Positions 10,261-23,500 of a stretch of 64,000 nt of DNA are shown one piece after another. Every line of letters starts with the position of its first letter. Position 1 is the first letter of the stretch. The DNA is from Culex pipiens pallens (lineage: Eukaryota > Arthropoda > Insecta > Diptera > Culicidae). The translations under genes and the position numbers were made by a program. The DNA lies in assembly GCF_016801865.2 (NCBI RefSeq), contig NC_068938.1, forward strand, positions 23,532,798 to 23,596,797, read 5' to 3'. The notes under the pieces were generated by a model. The model was not told where the DNA came from and searched no databases. It worked only from the letters and a program-made list of their open reading frames with translations.

Positions 10261-12505
10261 TGTGTCTATTTCAAGAAATGTCAAAGACAAGATTTTGACA
10301 TCGTTTCTCTCAAATCAACCACTTGCAAATCACACCCTTTTAAGGCGCCTAACGATGCCCATTTTCCTTCGCTCTACTAGCCCCAAAATTAGCCAACTCG
10401 GCTCTATCGCCGTTCTGCAATGAACCTGTGCACCACCGCACCAACACGCCGATTCCCGCTCATTTTCTAATCTAAAAACCACACTTCATTAGCCCGAAAC
10501 AACTCCGTCAACGAGCGGACTCGAACTCAAACTCAAACGCGACTTTCTGCGCGCCAGGTAATTGCACTCTTATCTTTTATTGAGCGATTAAGATTAACAT
10601 CGCATCCCCAGCCGTAGTCCCCAAGAGTTGTTGTCGATCGCGCGGTGTAGTACAACAGCATTAAACCGATTCCGAGCATGGACCCCGCGGTTGGGAACTC
10701 CACTAGCACCAATCAAACGCCTAAAGACCGCCATCAATTTCTGCTTCTGCCTAGTTGAAGTCATCCCCGACGGAACGGCAGCTTCGGTAATGATTTGTTG
10801 CGGCCACAGCCGCAGAACGTTCCAAGAGGTCTTCTTCGGTGGAGGTTGATGGCAGCAATTTAATACGTACTTGTTTTGAAAGATTATTTCATTAGGAGCG
10901 ATTATCGGGCTGTCAAGCGGGAGTGCAGAACTTGGGTTCGACCGAGATCGACGACGACGATCTAATCTGTTGCTAGACCTGCTTGAGAGGTAGGTTGGGA
11001 CGGTAGAGGGATAGATCGATATAGATTGGAAAATTAAGATAAGGTGATTTTATTGATCTTTAATAAAAACGATTATCTGCGGTCATAACTCAGCGTGAGC
11101 AGGTCGGGCTACCAATTGTTGATGTCGGCGTTTGAAGATCGGTGCCGCCGATGGGAAAGGTGGCAAAAACAACTCCACGTTCAGGTCTGCTAATGAGACA
11201 GAAATTTTGGAAAGACGGAACGATCAAAGCTTGTTGACGATGACAACCTTTGTCACGCCAGACATAAAAATGACAAACGACGAGTTCTTCGACTTCGGAA
11301 ACCGGGTCACCATCGATCACGATCGCCAACGCATAACTTCAAGCTAGCGCTACTTCGCCGACGACGACGCTTAGGAAGCACCCTTCCGGAGGAAATTGGA
11401 GCAAAAGGTCATCAACACTGCGCTCACAGTTTTAGACGTTTCAGTCTGTTACGAAATCGACAACCACGGCGCCGAACATCGGAAGCAAGGTCAACCCGCT
11501 TCCGACTGCTCGTAGAACCGCTGCGTGAAGCGCGCCACCTGACCTAACATTTCCATTTTGAACACCGCAAGTCAACCAGCATAATACAGCGCGAAGAACT
11601 TCATGAATAAAACACACCGTCAAGCAACAAAGTGCGAGCTGTCGTCAGCGACGACAGTGTTTCACCTGCTGGAAGTCATGCAAGAACTTCACGAACGTCA
11701 CCGGCAAAGGTTAGCCCTCCTAGAGGTGGTGGCGCTTGGTGCGACGACCTGCACGCGCTCGCGCGCGTTCCACCAAAAATCGGAACTTAATTTATGGCAC
11801 TTGGCGAAGCCAACTCGCAGGCATCTCATTACGGGTTTAGTGAACTTGACTTTGAGGCGTTTTGGAATCGCGCGCACACACCGACTGACTGACTGTGAAG
11901 TGACTTTGATTTTGTGTTTCAGGATTTGAGCAGGTCATCGCTGTAGACCGCTCTGAATTCGCGGCGATTCCCACGACGAAATTCGATACTTTGAAAATAC
12001 CTCAACCTCATCCGCGGCTACCACACAGAAGATCAAGTGCCCACGTTTAGCTACACACCCAGGAAGAAACAGGTCCTCGGTAACCCTCGTCAACCGGGGA
12101 CTACCTACCGCGGGACTGACCGATCGCGACGGATCAAATGCCGCCCAGGAGCGGCGGCAACTCCTTTTAAGGTGCGCGAAGGGTTGAGCGATCTAAGATC
12201 TAGCGGCTTGGCTGAGATTTTCGCGCCAAAATGAGTCGCGGTGGACAAATATGGCGAATTTTGATATTCCGTCAGGTGGTGGTCGCGATTCAGGCGGGGT
12301 TCAAGCAATTGAATTCAACGCCAATCTGCGCGTTGACGTGGAATGGGGTTCTGATCGTTATCAGGACCGAGGAAAGTGTCGCTCTCTGGAGGGTTGTTGG
12401 GCGATTGATTGATTTTGAGACGCGGTTATTGGACGAGTTGGGGTTTATTAGTTTTTCAAGTAGTTCACGATCACTTCTATAGATGAACTTCTGAAAAACT
12501 AGAGC
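10261..12505. other. No gene recognised; GC-richer intergenic or intronic DNA
   Basis: The sequence from about 10300 to 12450 has more GC and CpG than its neighbours. It has several short open frames on both strands, none with a recognisable domain or a convincing pair of splice sites. It may hold regulatory sequence or old decayed repeats. Confidence 0.35.
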
Positions 12506-12530
12506 CATGATCTGTAAAATCAGATATTTT
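12506..12530 (+). repeat. Left direct repeat bordering the heptamer array
   Basis: This 25-base segment begins catgatctgtaaaatcaga. It recurs at 13494-13518 on the far side of the (TTGAGTC)n array with one base changed (24 of 25 identical). Two such copies bracketing an array look like a target-site duplication or a template-switch duplication. Confidence 0.85.
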
Positions 12531-12534
12531 CAGT

Positions 12535-13493
12535 TTTGAGTCCTGAGTCTTGAGTCTTGAGTCTTGAGTCTTGAGTCTTGAGTCTTGAGTCTTGAGTCTT
12601 GAGTCTTGAGTCTTGAGTCTTGAGTCTTGAGTCTTGAGTCTTGAGTCTTGAGTCTTGAGTCTTGAGTCTTGAGTCTTGAGTCTTGAGTCTTGAGTCTTGA
12701 GTCTTGAGTCTTGAGTCTTGAGTTTTGAGTCTTGAGTCTTGAGTCTTGAGTCTTGAGTCTTGAGTTTTGAGTCTTGAGTCTTGAGTCTTGAGTCTTGAGT
12801 CTTGAGTCTTGAGTCTTGAGTCTTGAGTCTTGAGTCTTGAGTCTTGAGTCTTGAGTCTTGAGTCTTGAGTCTTGAGTCTTGAGTCTTGAGTCTTGAGTCT
12901 TGAGTCTTGAGTCTTGAGTCTTGAGTCTTGAGTCTTGAGTCTTGAGTCTTGAGTCTTGAGTCTTGAGTCTTGAGTCTTGAGTCTTGAGTCTTGAGTCTTG
13001 AGTCTTGAGTCTTGAGTCTTGAGTCTTGAGTCTTGAGTCTTGAGTCTTGAGTCTTGAGTCTTGAGTCTTGAGTCTTGAGTCTTGAGTCTTGAGTCTTGAG
13101 TCTTGAGTCTTGAGTCTTGAGTCTTGAGTCTTGAGTCTTGAGTCTTGAGTCTTGAGTCTTGAGTCTTGAGTCTTGAGTCTTGAGTCTTGAGTCTTGAGTC
13201 TTGAGTCTTGAGTCTTGAGTCTTGAGTCTTGAGTTTTGAGTCTTGAGTCTTGAGTCTTGAGTCTTGAGTCTTGAGTCTTGAGTCTTGAGTCTTGAGTCTT
13301 GAGTCTTGAGTCTTGAGTCTTGAGTCTTGAGTCTTGAGTCTTGAGTCTTGAGTCTTGAGTCTTGAGTCTTGAGTCTTGAGTCTTGAGTCTTGAGTCTTGA
13401 GTCTTGAGTCTTGAGTCTTGAGTCTTGAGTCTTGAGTCTTGAGTCTTGAGTCTTGAGTCTTCAGTCTTCAGTCTTCAATCTTCAGTCTTCAGT
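12535..13493 (+). repeat. (TTGAGTC)n heptamer array
   Basis: About 137 seven-base units over 959 bases, almost perfect. Scattered units carry T in place of C. The last few units drift to TTCAGTC. The array is bordered on both sides by a 25-base direct repeat. Confidence 0.97.
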
Positions 13494-13518
13494 CATGATC
13501 TGTAAAATCAGACATTTT
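13494..13518 (+). repeat. Right direct repeat bordering the heptamer array
   Basis: Second copy of the segment at 12506-12530; the only difference is C for T at the twentieth base. Confidence 0.85.
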
Positions 13519-16500
13519 TCTATTAAAAATGTGGCTTCAGAAGACTTCAGGATACCATTCCAAAAGATCGATAGACCACGACCCCAAACCAAAATCAATC
13601 CCCTCCAAACCCATTAATCACCCCAGCGGTCCCTAAATTGGTCGTATCAACCAACGCCAACTCAATCCCTCAACCCGTAGCGCCAAACCGAGGTCCCGGA
13701 ACATGTCCAGGGAAACACACCAATTTGTCCCGTAAATCACTCCGAGTGATCAAGTTCAAAGCCCCGCGTGATCGTGTCTTTCCGACCTAGTTCGATGACC
13801 ATTTTGTCTTTGCGCGAAGAAATGGCCTCGCGCACAAGAGGGATATCGGATCCATAGTGCACAAGCTGCATAAAGTGCCAAATAGTGCCTCGGGGCGATA
13901 ATTTTCACCCCGGCCATCGATCGCGAGACATTCGCGCGAAAGTCAAGGTTTGTGTTCAGCGAAATCTACACGATCGAGATATGTGTCCGAAGGACACGGA
14001 GGGAAGTTCGATCGAATACAAAATTCTGCTGAACATCCAGCTTTTCAAAACTTTTCTATCCGTGCACCATCCGGTACACCAGAGCCGTGAACTTGTTGTC
14101 GAAGCCTTGGCATCCATAGTGCTCCATCCGAGAGGCAACCTCGCTCCCTCCCTCCCAATTCCCTAAATAAGGTATTTATTGGCAATAAAATATCTCAAAG
14201 TTAAAAGTTGATTGATTTCCGTACATGTCCCTGCCCAAAGGGCGTCGTTTCGCGAGATGAACTTGAGCGAGCGGGTTTGAAGGTGTTTCTAGCGCAAAAC
14301 AATGGAGTTTCCACCGCAATAATGGGAAGAAGAAAATGGATCTTTTCCGGACAGGTCGACGATTGGATCGCGTTAAGGGGGCAAGCGAGGGGGAAATGTT
14401 TTATTTACGGCCTAAATTATCATTTCGTGGGCCATAAATCTCAACGACACGCGGGGTTTTGATGGCGGTACAACACCTCCACTAGAAATTGAGTCCTGTT
14501 AGAAGGAGTGAATAGTTTTCAAACTTTGGACCCTTTCATATTATTTTAAATCAGACATAAAATTCACTTCAATGTTTGAATACACATAGAAATTGTGATT
14601 TTGATACTTAAAAATATCAATTAGTTTGGTCCAATGCAAGTTTTGTTTCAAGTTCCCACCCCCCGTCCCTTCTCTCTCCGAATTTCTGCAAAAAACAGGG
14701 GCAAAACAATAATTATTGCTCACAATTGATGTATTTTCATATTATTTTTTTTTATTAAAAAAAAGCAATTTTTATCCTTTTTTTTATTTATATATTTTTT
14801 TTAGAATTTTGGTTTCAAAGATGGAAAAAAGTCGTAAAAATTAGGGAAATTTTGGTTTCGTAAATTCATTCTTATTTTGATTTGTTCTTGTTTAATGTTT
14901 AAAGCGTTTTTTGAAACTTTCACTTTTTTTTTTTTTTGAAAAAGGCTTTTCATTTGAATTTTTGTTTCTGATTTTTAAAGGTTTGTTTCCTTGAATGCTT
15001 ATCAACCTAACAAAAACTTAGAATCGGTTAAAAATAAAAAAAAAGTTATAATAGTTTTTTGGTTTTTAATTTTCGAAAACTAATTTTTTTGGTGCAACCC
15101 CATGTTGGCTAGGACCATTCTAATGGCCAAATTTAAAAATATATACACACGGGATGTATAAAAATTGGGACTATATCGAAAAATAAACAACTCTACAAAT
15201 AAATATCCACCAACTTGTGCTCAAAAGATGCCATTTTTGTCATCTTAAACATACCCAAAAATGATGAAAAGTCTAAAAAAAGACTTTTTTTAAGAGTGTA
15301 ACTATTTTTTTTAGAGGTCTTGAGCAATATCTGCAACTTTGCCTAAGACATTAAATTTATCAAAAAACCGTTCTGTAGATAAAATCTATTATTGAATTAT
15401 ACCCTTTTTGTATGGACAGCTGCCTGCATTATATGGATACTAGGAGGCCAAGAATATAAGACTTTTTCCAAAACCCTGCTCCGAATCCTCGCCCTAGAAT
15501 ATTGTTTCTTGAGCTGTTTTAGGACTTTGGGCCAGATACGAGAAAAATAGTTCTACATCAGGGCTGCCCAACGACGGCTTTTGGGAATAGTCAATTGACT
15601 GGACTTTTATGAAACATTTAATATGTTTAATATTTGCAATGTTTCTTATAAACAATGTTGTTTATTTTCGTTAGAATGAAAGTTGTTTGTTTTCGAAATC
15701 GAAATTTTTGGTCGAAGTTTCATTGAAATAATAAGTACATTTTGCTGACCAATATAAAATTAAAAATCATAAAAATATCTTTTAAGACCTCACTGTCTTG
15801 ATTTTGAATTTTTTATTCAATAAATTTTTGAAAGTTTAAAAAGTGTGTAAAATATTTTTCAATTTCATCTTTTTCACTTCTTTAAAAAGATTATTTGTAG
15901 ATTGAACTAGCAGTAAGATTCCCTAAATTTTTTAGCTTATGTATTTTTTTTTGCCGTACCTGCAAGATTAAATAAATTTGAAAAACATTTGAAAACAATG
16001 CAAAAAATGCAACTTTCAGCATCCATCAAAATACTCTCAAAGGAGAGATTCAAATTGGAATTATAAAGTTTTACAACTTTTTCAAACATACTAAAGCTGT
16101 AAAACTTGATCCTGATAAGTTATTAGCAAATTTAAAAATATTATTTTTTGTATGAAAAACTTTTTTTTTCACCGGCTTCAGGCTCGGATATCAAGGGGTT
16201 AATCTTAACTAATTTCGTTCAAAATTGGAACAGATGCTTAAAATAACCCAAAAACTATTTCCGCTTGTGGAGCAGGGGTTCATTTTTCCTGGGCATCCTA
16301 ATGGAGACTTGTATGGACGAATCAATGATGGTCATAAAAAGGTACACACAAAGTTTTGACCAAATAAGAATTACAAAAAATGCGAAAAAATGCTCATTTG
16401 TGGGTGAAATGTTAAACTCAAACTTGCAACGTAATTTCTTGGAAACATGAAGATGATTCACAGGCTGGTTGGACCAAATTGAATGAAAATTTGGCTGGAG

Positions 16501-19500
16501 ACTCTCAAGATATCGAGTTGAGAGCTGAATGCAGAAAAACTCGTCATTCGCAAAATTTTATCTTGTAGCAAAACCAAAATACAAAATAAAAAATCTGGGA
16601 AATTTTCTTTGCATTTTGAAAATATTTTTGGCAGCGATGCTTTTTCTTCATTTAGTGCTTTTAAATTGTGAAAAACAGAACATTTATAAAAAACGTGTTT
16701 GGCAATTTTTGATTTTTTTTTGAGGAAACCTGGTACTAGATTTTGCTGAATCCTTGATTCTAGCGCAAAAGTTGCCATTTTAGCCCAAAAAAAATAAATT
16801 TAAAAAATAAGACGTATTTTGGGAATCAAACTAGTTATAAAAAGTCAAATATAGAATATCAAGATATTATTTCGATTACCCATTTTTTCTGAACAGTCCT
16901 AATAATAAACTAAAACATTGCCGAAGACATCAAATAGATCAGAACATACCCTTGATGAAAAATTGCTTATTTTGACACAGGAAATTCAAGTTAAAGTTCA
17001 ATTCGTATAATACATATTAAGAAAGTCAATTTGTGAAATCGTAGAGAGTTATTCTTTTGATTAATCGAAAGTTCTAGAAAATTGTTTCAAAATTTCAGAT
17101 AATTCCAGGTTTTGGATACTTTACTCGTGAATTATCTGCTAGACCGACAGCAGAAAGAAACTCCTTGGTTTCTTCTTAACATTACCAACCAACCTGCCTC
17201 ATCATCCTCGTCAACCACTTTTATAAAACGCCAACAAAACTACCGACTGACGCTTGTTTGAAAACATGCAATTTCGCAGTTTCCACAAATTTCCACTTGA
17301 CAGAGCCTTTTTTTACTATATTCACTTAGCAGCCGAGTTTGACGACTCCCTCGAAGGGACGCATATTTACCGGGCGTTCGGAGTATCGCTCTAAGTCCAT
17401 TAGGAGGGCCAATCTATTCAATGGGATCATTTGTCAAGTTGATAATAGTAATACAATCAACCTGGAGCGGTGAACGATTATCGGGTCGTTTTCTGCCTGG
17501 CATGTGTTCCCCCTACTCCAGATGATGATCGTCATCGTCGTCGTCGACGACGTCGGTAGTTTGCTGGACAATGTATCAACTTGCCCGGTGGTGATTTGAA
17601 ACTGTTTTTTATGCAAAATTCTCATGCAATGGTCCCCCTTGTGATTTTCATTAGAGACTTTCCTAAGTCTCCCTCCCCGCTTAATGATAGTAATGAGAGA
17701 CTGCGCGAGAGTCCGTATCGGAAATGTGTGCAAAAAGGCCATTCCACGGCACTCTGGAAAAGCCCTTGGAGCGATTTTCGCGTGCACTCACATGCAGTGG
17801 ACCGTTAATGGAAGGGCTCTTTTGCAGAAATAAATCGTCACTTAGTTTATTGGTATGGCGGGGCTCGCGCGCGTGGCTAATGACCGGGCTCCTATCTATC
17901 TGGGACAGTTTGGCCACGGGGGACACCTCTTTTTGGCCGGCAGTGTGCAATTTGGCTGGTTTGGTACTTGCTGTTACATGACTAAATTGTAAGTTTTTAC
18001 TTTGAGTTGAGTGATTTGCATAACAGGACAGGCTAATGTCAAAGTTTGATGAAAAATGACTGAAATGTGGCTTTGGATGATAGTCCAAGGGGTAATCAAC
18101 CATGCTGATGTTCTTTTTTTGAAGACCATCTGAACAATTGATAAAATTTTGTATACAGTTGATGTGGAGTTGGATAGATGTTCCAATGAGTCCGACTCCT
18201 ACTCAATAAAGAATTGACTACAGCTTTTCCACAATCTCTCCAAATAGAATCGACGCTACCAACTCCGACTCCAACTCCACAGCCTTGATACAATGTATAG
18301 TAACATTCTCTAGAGGTATTGTAAACTTCAAAATTATAATTAATAAACGAAAACATCTAGCTTTGAGCTGCTCAAAAACCATTACCCAACAATTTCACAA
18401 TTCTACAAACTGCTCGCCAACCAGGGCAAATCCCAAGCCATATTTCCCCATTTGGAGCAATTTATTTGCCTGCGCTGGCACTATCTTTCGGTGCTGCTTC
18501 TGTCGCTCTTAGCTATTATCATAAGCAGCCCCAGTCAGTGGGGACCGCCTTTTCCAGCCACGGAAGAAAACCCGCAACTCCAAGCACGAGGTGAACTATT
18601 GCCCAACATGTCCAACCGTCCGAGTACGGAACGGTCCTCTCCTCGGGGCAACCAAAAAGGTCGCGCCGTACAAAGTTCGCGAAACTGATGTATGGAACGG
18701 CGCGATAAGTGTCCAGCACTGCGCGGAAGAAGTCATAAACACTCCCCCACATAACACACACACACACACGGGGACTTGAATGGCAGTCTGGGGACTTCTG
18801 TACGGAGGCGCGCGGATTAAGCGGTATCTCCTCCGGTGGTAGAAAGATGTCATTGTTCTTCGGCTAGGGGAAGGTCCGAGCGCGCGCCCGCTTATCCGGG
18901 ACAGGTCAAACCTCCCGCGAGGTACGACCTAGCTGGGGCCGAGGTAGAATGGATGATATAATCAAGAGAGCAACTCTCTACACTGCAGGGAGTTGGATGA
19001 AGATCAAGGTCCTAAAAACAAAGGTCGAAATTATCTCAACCTAAAATCCTACTGAAAATTAAACCTTACTTTCAAGGCCTTGGTAGAAACTTACCCACAA
19101 CCAAATTAATTACCATCGTTTGGGCGCGAAAGTGGGCGCGCACACCGGAGTGAGCCCAAGTTTGCACATTAGACAAAGTGCAACCAGCTTAACCCGGGAG
19201 GAGCCCTGGAATGACGCGTCGTGGAGGAAGTGTAGTTGGCCGCCCAGGAATCCGCTTAAATGTGCGCAGAACGATTCTCCGGAAAGGGCTGCTCTCCGGA
19301 CGGTGGAGTTCAACATCCACATGCACTTTCCAATCGCTTTAAGGTCAAACGCGGTGCAGCAGGGCGAAATTGGTGTACCATTAAGTCGATCAATAGTATG
19401 CTATTTTCATGTAAATTGCTGGGAGTAATTGAAATAAATTGGTCTGCGTTAAACGGGCTAGTCTAGGGGCATCTCGGGGGAGGAGGCCGAGATGTGTTTC

Positions 19501-19777
19501 AAGTGTTTTGTTCACATGAGCAAATTACTCTGCTAGTTGTGGAGACAGTGCAGTTTGGTGAATCTTTTGTAAGTTCATTATGGTTTTAAAGGGTCGAGGG
19601 ATTAGCGAAATGTTAATTGAAAAGGTCTTTGGCGAGCTACAATGTATTTGCTTTAAAGTTGGTTCAGTAAAGCTACACAAGCAGTCAAATAGCTTAATCG
19701 AGATAATTTTAGAATTTTTTGCCCATAATTTAATATTTGTTCTTTTTGAATTTTGCATTACCGTTTCAAACAAACTT
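13519..19777. other. No gene recognised; mixed intergenic DNA
   Basis: 13520-14460 and 17430-19450 have moderate GC. 14500-17150 is strongly AT-rich and contains degenerate dispersed-repeat sequence: phrases such as AACTTTGCC and GTATGGACAGCTGCC recur in similar form near 54590-54690. A block of GACTCC/AACTCC direct repeats lies near 18190-18290. A short CA microsatellite lies near 18757-18770. No frame has domain or splice support. Confidence 0.4.
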
Positions 19778-20557
19778 AATCAAAATCAAAATCAAAATCA
19801 AAATCAAAATCAAAATCAAAATCAAAATCAAAATCAAAATCAAAATCAAAATCAAAATCAAAATCAAAATCAAAATCAAAATCAAAATCAAAATCAAAAT
19901 CAAAATCAAAATCAAAATCAAAATCAAAATCAAAATCAAAATCAAAATCAAAATCAAAATCAAAATCAAAATCAAAATCAAAATCAAAATCAAAATCAAA
20001 ATCAAAATCAAAATCAAAATCAAAATCAAAATCAAAATCAAAATCAAAATCAAAATCAAAATCAAAATCAAAATCAAAATCAAAATCAAAATCAAAATCA
20101 AAATCAAAATCAAAATCAAAATCAAAATCAAAATCAAAATCAAAATCAAAATCAAAATCAAAATCAAAATCAAAATCAAAATCAAAATCAAAATCAAAAT
20201 CAAAATCAAAATCAAAATCAAAATCAAAATCAAAATCAAATCAAATCAAAATCAAAATCAAAATCAAAATCAAAATCAAAATCAAAATCAAAATCAAAAT
20301 CAAAATCAAAATCAAAATCAAAATCAAAATCAAAATCAAAATCAAAATCAAAATCAAAATCAAAATCAAAATCAAAATCAAAATCAAAATCAAAATCAAA
20401 ATCAAAATCAAAATCAAAATCAAAATCAAAATCAAAATCAAAATCAAAATCAAAATCAAAATCAAAATCAAAATCAAAATCAAAATCAAAATCAAAATCA
20501 AAATCAAAATCAAAATCAAAATCAAAATCAAAATCAAAATCAAAATCAAAATCAAAG
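19778..20557 (+). repeat. (AAAATC)n hexamer array
   Basis: About 130 units. Two adjacent units near 20238-20248 have lost one A. This shifts the frame and makes an artefactual open frame switch from Asn-Gln to Ser-Lys dipeptides. The array abuts the TTTTTAG array at about 20557 with no unique DNA between. The same unit in reverse complement forms the array at 36983-37707. Confidence 0.97.
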
Positions 20558-23500
20558 TTAGTTTTTAGTTTTTAGTTTTTAGTTTTTAGTTTTTAGTTTT
20601 TAGTTTTTAGTTTTTAGTTTTTAGTTTTTAGTTTTTAGTTTTTAGTTTTTAGTTTTTAGTTTTTAGTTTTTAGTTTTTAGTTTTTAGTTTTTAGTTTTTA
20701 GTTTTTAGTTTTTAGTTTTTAGTTTTTAGTTTTTAGTTTTTAGTTTTTAGTTTTTAGTTTTTAGTTTTTAGTTTTTAGTTTTTAGTTTTTAGTTTTTAGT
20801 TTTTAGTTTTTAGTTTTTAGTTTTTAGTTTTTTAGTTTTTAGTTTTTAGTTTTTAGTTTTTAGTTTTTAGTTTTTAGTTTTTAGTTTTTAGTTTTTAGTT
20901 TTTAGTTTTTAGTTTTTAGTTTTTAGTTTTTAGTTTTTAGTTTTTAGTTTTTAGTTTTTAGTTTTTAGTTTTTAGTTTTTAGTTTTTAGTTTTTAGTTTT
21001 TAGTTTTTAGTTTTTAGTTTTTAGTTTTTAGTTTTTAGTTTTTAGTTTTTAGTTTTTAGTTTTTAGTTTTTAGTTTTTAGTTTTTAGTTTTTAGTTTTTA
21101 GTTTTTAGTTTTTAGTTTTTAGTTTTTAGTTTTTAGTTGGTAGTTTTAAGTTTTTAGTTTTTAGTTTTTAGTTTTTAGTTTTTAGTTTTTAGTTTTTAGT
21201 TTTTAGTTTTTAGTTTTTAGTTTTTAGTTTTTAGTTTTTAGTTTTTAGTTTTTAGTTTTTAGTTTTTAGTTTTTAGTTTTTAGTTTTTAGTTTTTAGTTT
21301 TTAGTTTTTAGTTTTTAGTTTTTAGTTTTAGTTTTTAGTTTTTAGTTTTTAGTTTTAGTTTTTAGTTTTAGTTTTAGTTTTTAGTTTTTAGTTTTTAGTT
21401 TTTAGTTTTAGTTTTAGTTTTTAGTTTTTAGTTTTTAGTTTTTAGTTTTTTAGTTTTTAGTTTTTAGTTTTTAGTTTTTAGTTTTAGTTTTTAGTTTTTA
21501 GTTTTTAGTTTTTAGTTTTTAGTTTTTAGTTTTTAGTTTTAGTTTTAGTTTTTAGTTTTAGTTTTTAGTTTTTAGTTTTTAGTTTTTAGTTTTTAGTTTT
21601 TAGTTTTTAGTTTTTAGTTTTTAGTTTTTAGTTTTTAGTTTTTAGTTTTAGTTTTTAGTTTTTAGTTTTTAGTTTTTAGTTTTAGTTTTAGTTTTTAGTT
21701 TTTAGTTTTTAGTTTTTAGTTTTTAGTTTTAGTTTTTAGTTTTTAGTTTTTAGTTTTTAGTTTTTAGTTTTAGTTTTTAGTTTTAGTTTTTAGTTTTTAG
21801 TTTTTAGTTTTTAGTTTTTAGTTTTTAGTTTTTAGTTTTTAGTTTTTAGTTTTTAGTTTTTAGTTTTTAGTTTTTAGTTTTTAGTTTTTAGTTTTTAGTT
21901 TTTAGTTTTTAGTTTTTAGTTTTTAGTTTTTAGTTTTTAGTTTTTAGTTTTTAGTTTTTAGTTTTTAGTTTTTTAGTTTTTAGTTTTTAGTTTTTAGTTT
22001 TTAGTTTTTAGTTTTTAGTTTTTAGTTTTTAGTTTTAGTTTTTAGTTTTTAGTTTTTAGTTTTTAGTTTTTAGTTTTTAGTTTTTAGTTTTTAGTTTTTA
22101 GTTTTTAGTTTTTAGTTTTAGTTTTTAGTTTTTAGTTTTAGTTTTTAGTTTTTAGTTTTTAGTTTTTAGTTTTTAGTTTTTAGTTTTTTAGTTTTTAGTT
22201 TTTAGTTTTTAGTTTTTAGTTTTTAGTTTTTAGTTTTTAGTTTTTAGTTTTTAGTTTTTAGTTTTTAGTTTTTAGTTTTTTAGTTTTTAGTTTTTAGTTT
22301 TTAGTTTTTAGTTTTTAGTTTTTAGTTTTTAGTTTTTAGTTTTTAGTTTTTAGTTTTTAGTTTTTAGTTTTTAGTTTTTAGTTTTTAGTTTTTAGTTTTT
22401 AGTTTTAGTTTTTAGTTTTTAGTTTTTAGTTTTTAGTTTTTAGTTTTTAGTTTTTAGTTTTTAGTTTTTAGTTTTTAGTTTTTAGTTTTTAGTTTTTAGT
22501 TTTTAGTTTTTAGTTTTTAGTTTTTAGTGTTTAGTTTTTAGTTTTTAGTTTTAGTTTTTAGTTTTTAGTTTTTAGTTTTTAGTTTTAGTTTTTAGTTTTT
22601 AGTTTTTAGTTTTTAGTTTTTAGTTTTTAGTTTTTAGTTTTTAGTTTTTAGTTTTTAGTTTTTAGTTTTTAGTTTTTAGTTTTTAGTTTTTAGTTTTTAG
22701 TTTTTAGTTTTTAGTTTTTAGTTTTTAGTTTTTAGTTTTTAGTTTTTAGTTTTTAGTTTTTAGTTTTTAGTTTTTAGTTTTTAGTTTTTAGTTTTTTAGT
22801 TTTTAGTTTTTAGTTTTTAGTTTTTAGTTTTTAGTTTTTAGTTTTTAGTTTTTAGTTTTTAGTTTTTAGTTTTTAGTTTTTAGTTTTTAGTTTTTAGTTT
22901 TTAGTTTTTAGTTTTTAGTTTTAGTTTTTAGTTTTTAGTTTTTAGTTTTTAGTTTTTAGTTTTTAGTTTTTAGTTTTTAGTTTTTAGTTTTTAGTTTTTA
23001 GTTTTTAGTTTTTAGTTTTTAGTTTTTTAGTTTTTAGTTTTTAGTTTTTAGTTTTAGTTTTTAGTTTTTAGTTTTTAGTTTTTAGTTTTTAGTTTTTAGT
23101 TTTTAGTTTTTAGTTTTTAGTTTTTAGTTTTTAGTTTTTAGTTTTTAGTTTTTAGTTTTTAGTTTTTAGTTTTTAGTTTTTAGTTTTTAGTTTTTAGTTT
23201 TTAGTTTTTAGTTTTTAGTTTTTAGTTTTTAGTTTTTAGTTTTTAGTTTTTAGTTTTTAGTTTTTAGTTTTTAGTTTTTAGTTTTTAGTTTTTAGTTTTT
23301 AGTTTTTAGTTTTTAGTTTTTAGTTTTAGTTTTTAGTTTTTAGTTTTTAGTTTTTAGTTTTTAGTTTTTAGTTTTTAGTTTTTAGTTTTTAGTTTTTAGT
23401 TTTTAGTTTTTAGTTTTTAGTTTTTAGTTTTTAGTTTTTAGTTTTAGTTTTTAGTTTTTAGTTTTTAGTTTTTAGTTTTTAGTTTTTAGTTTTTAGTTTT

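Noticed and set aside
19580..20575. Long open frames of Asn-Gln, Ile-Lys and Ser-Lys dipeptides through the AAAATC array
   Set aside because: A hexamer lacking stop codons is open in several frames on either strand. The frame change at the 5-base units and the absence of any domain show it is an artefact.
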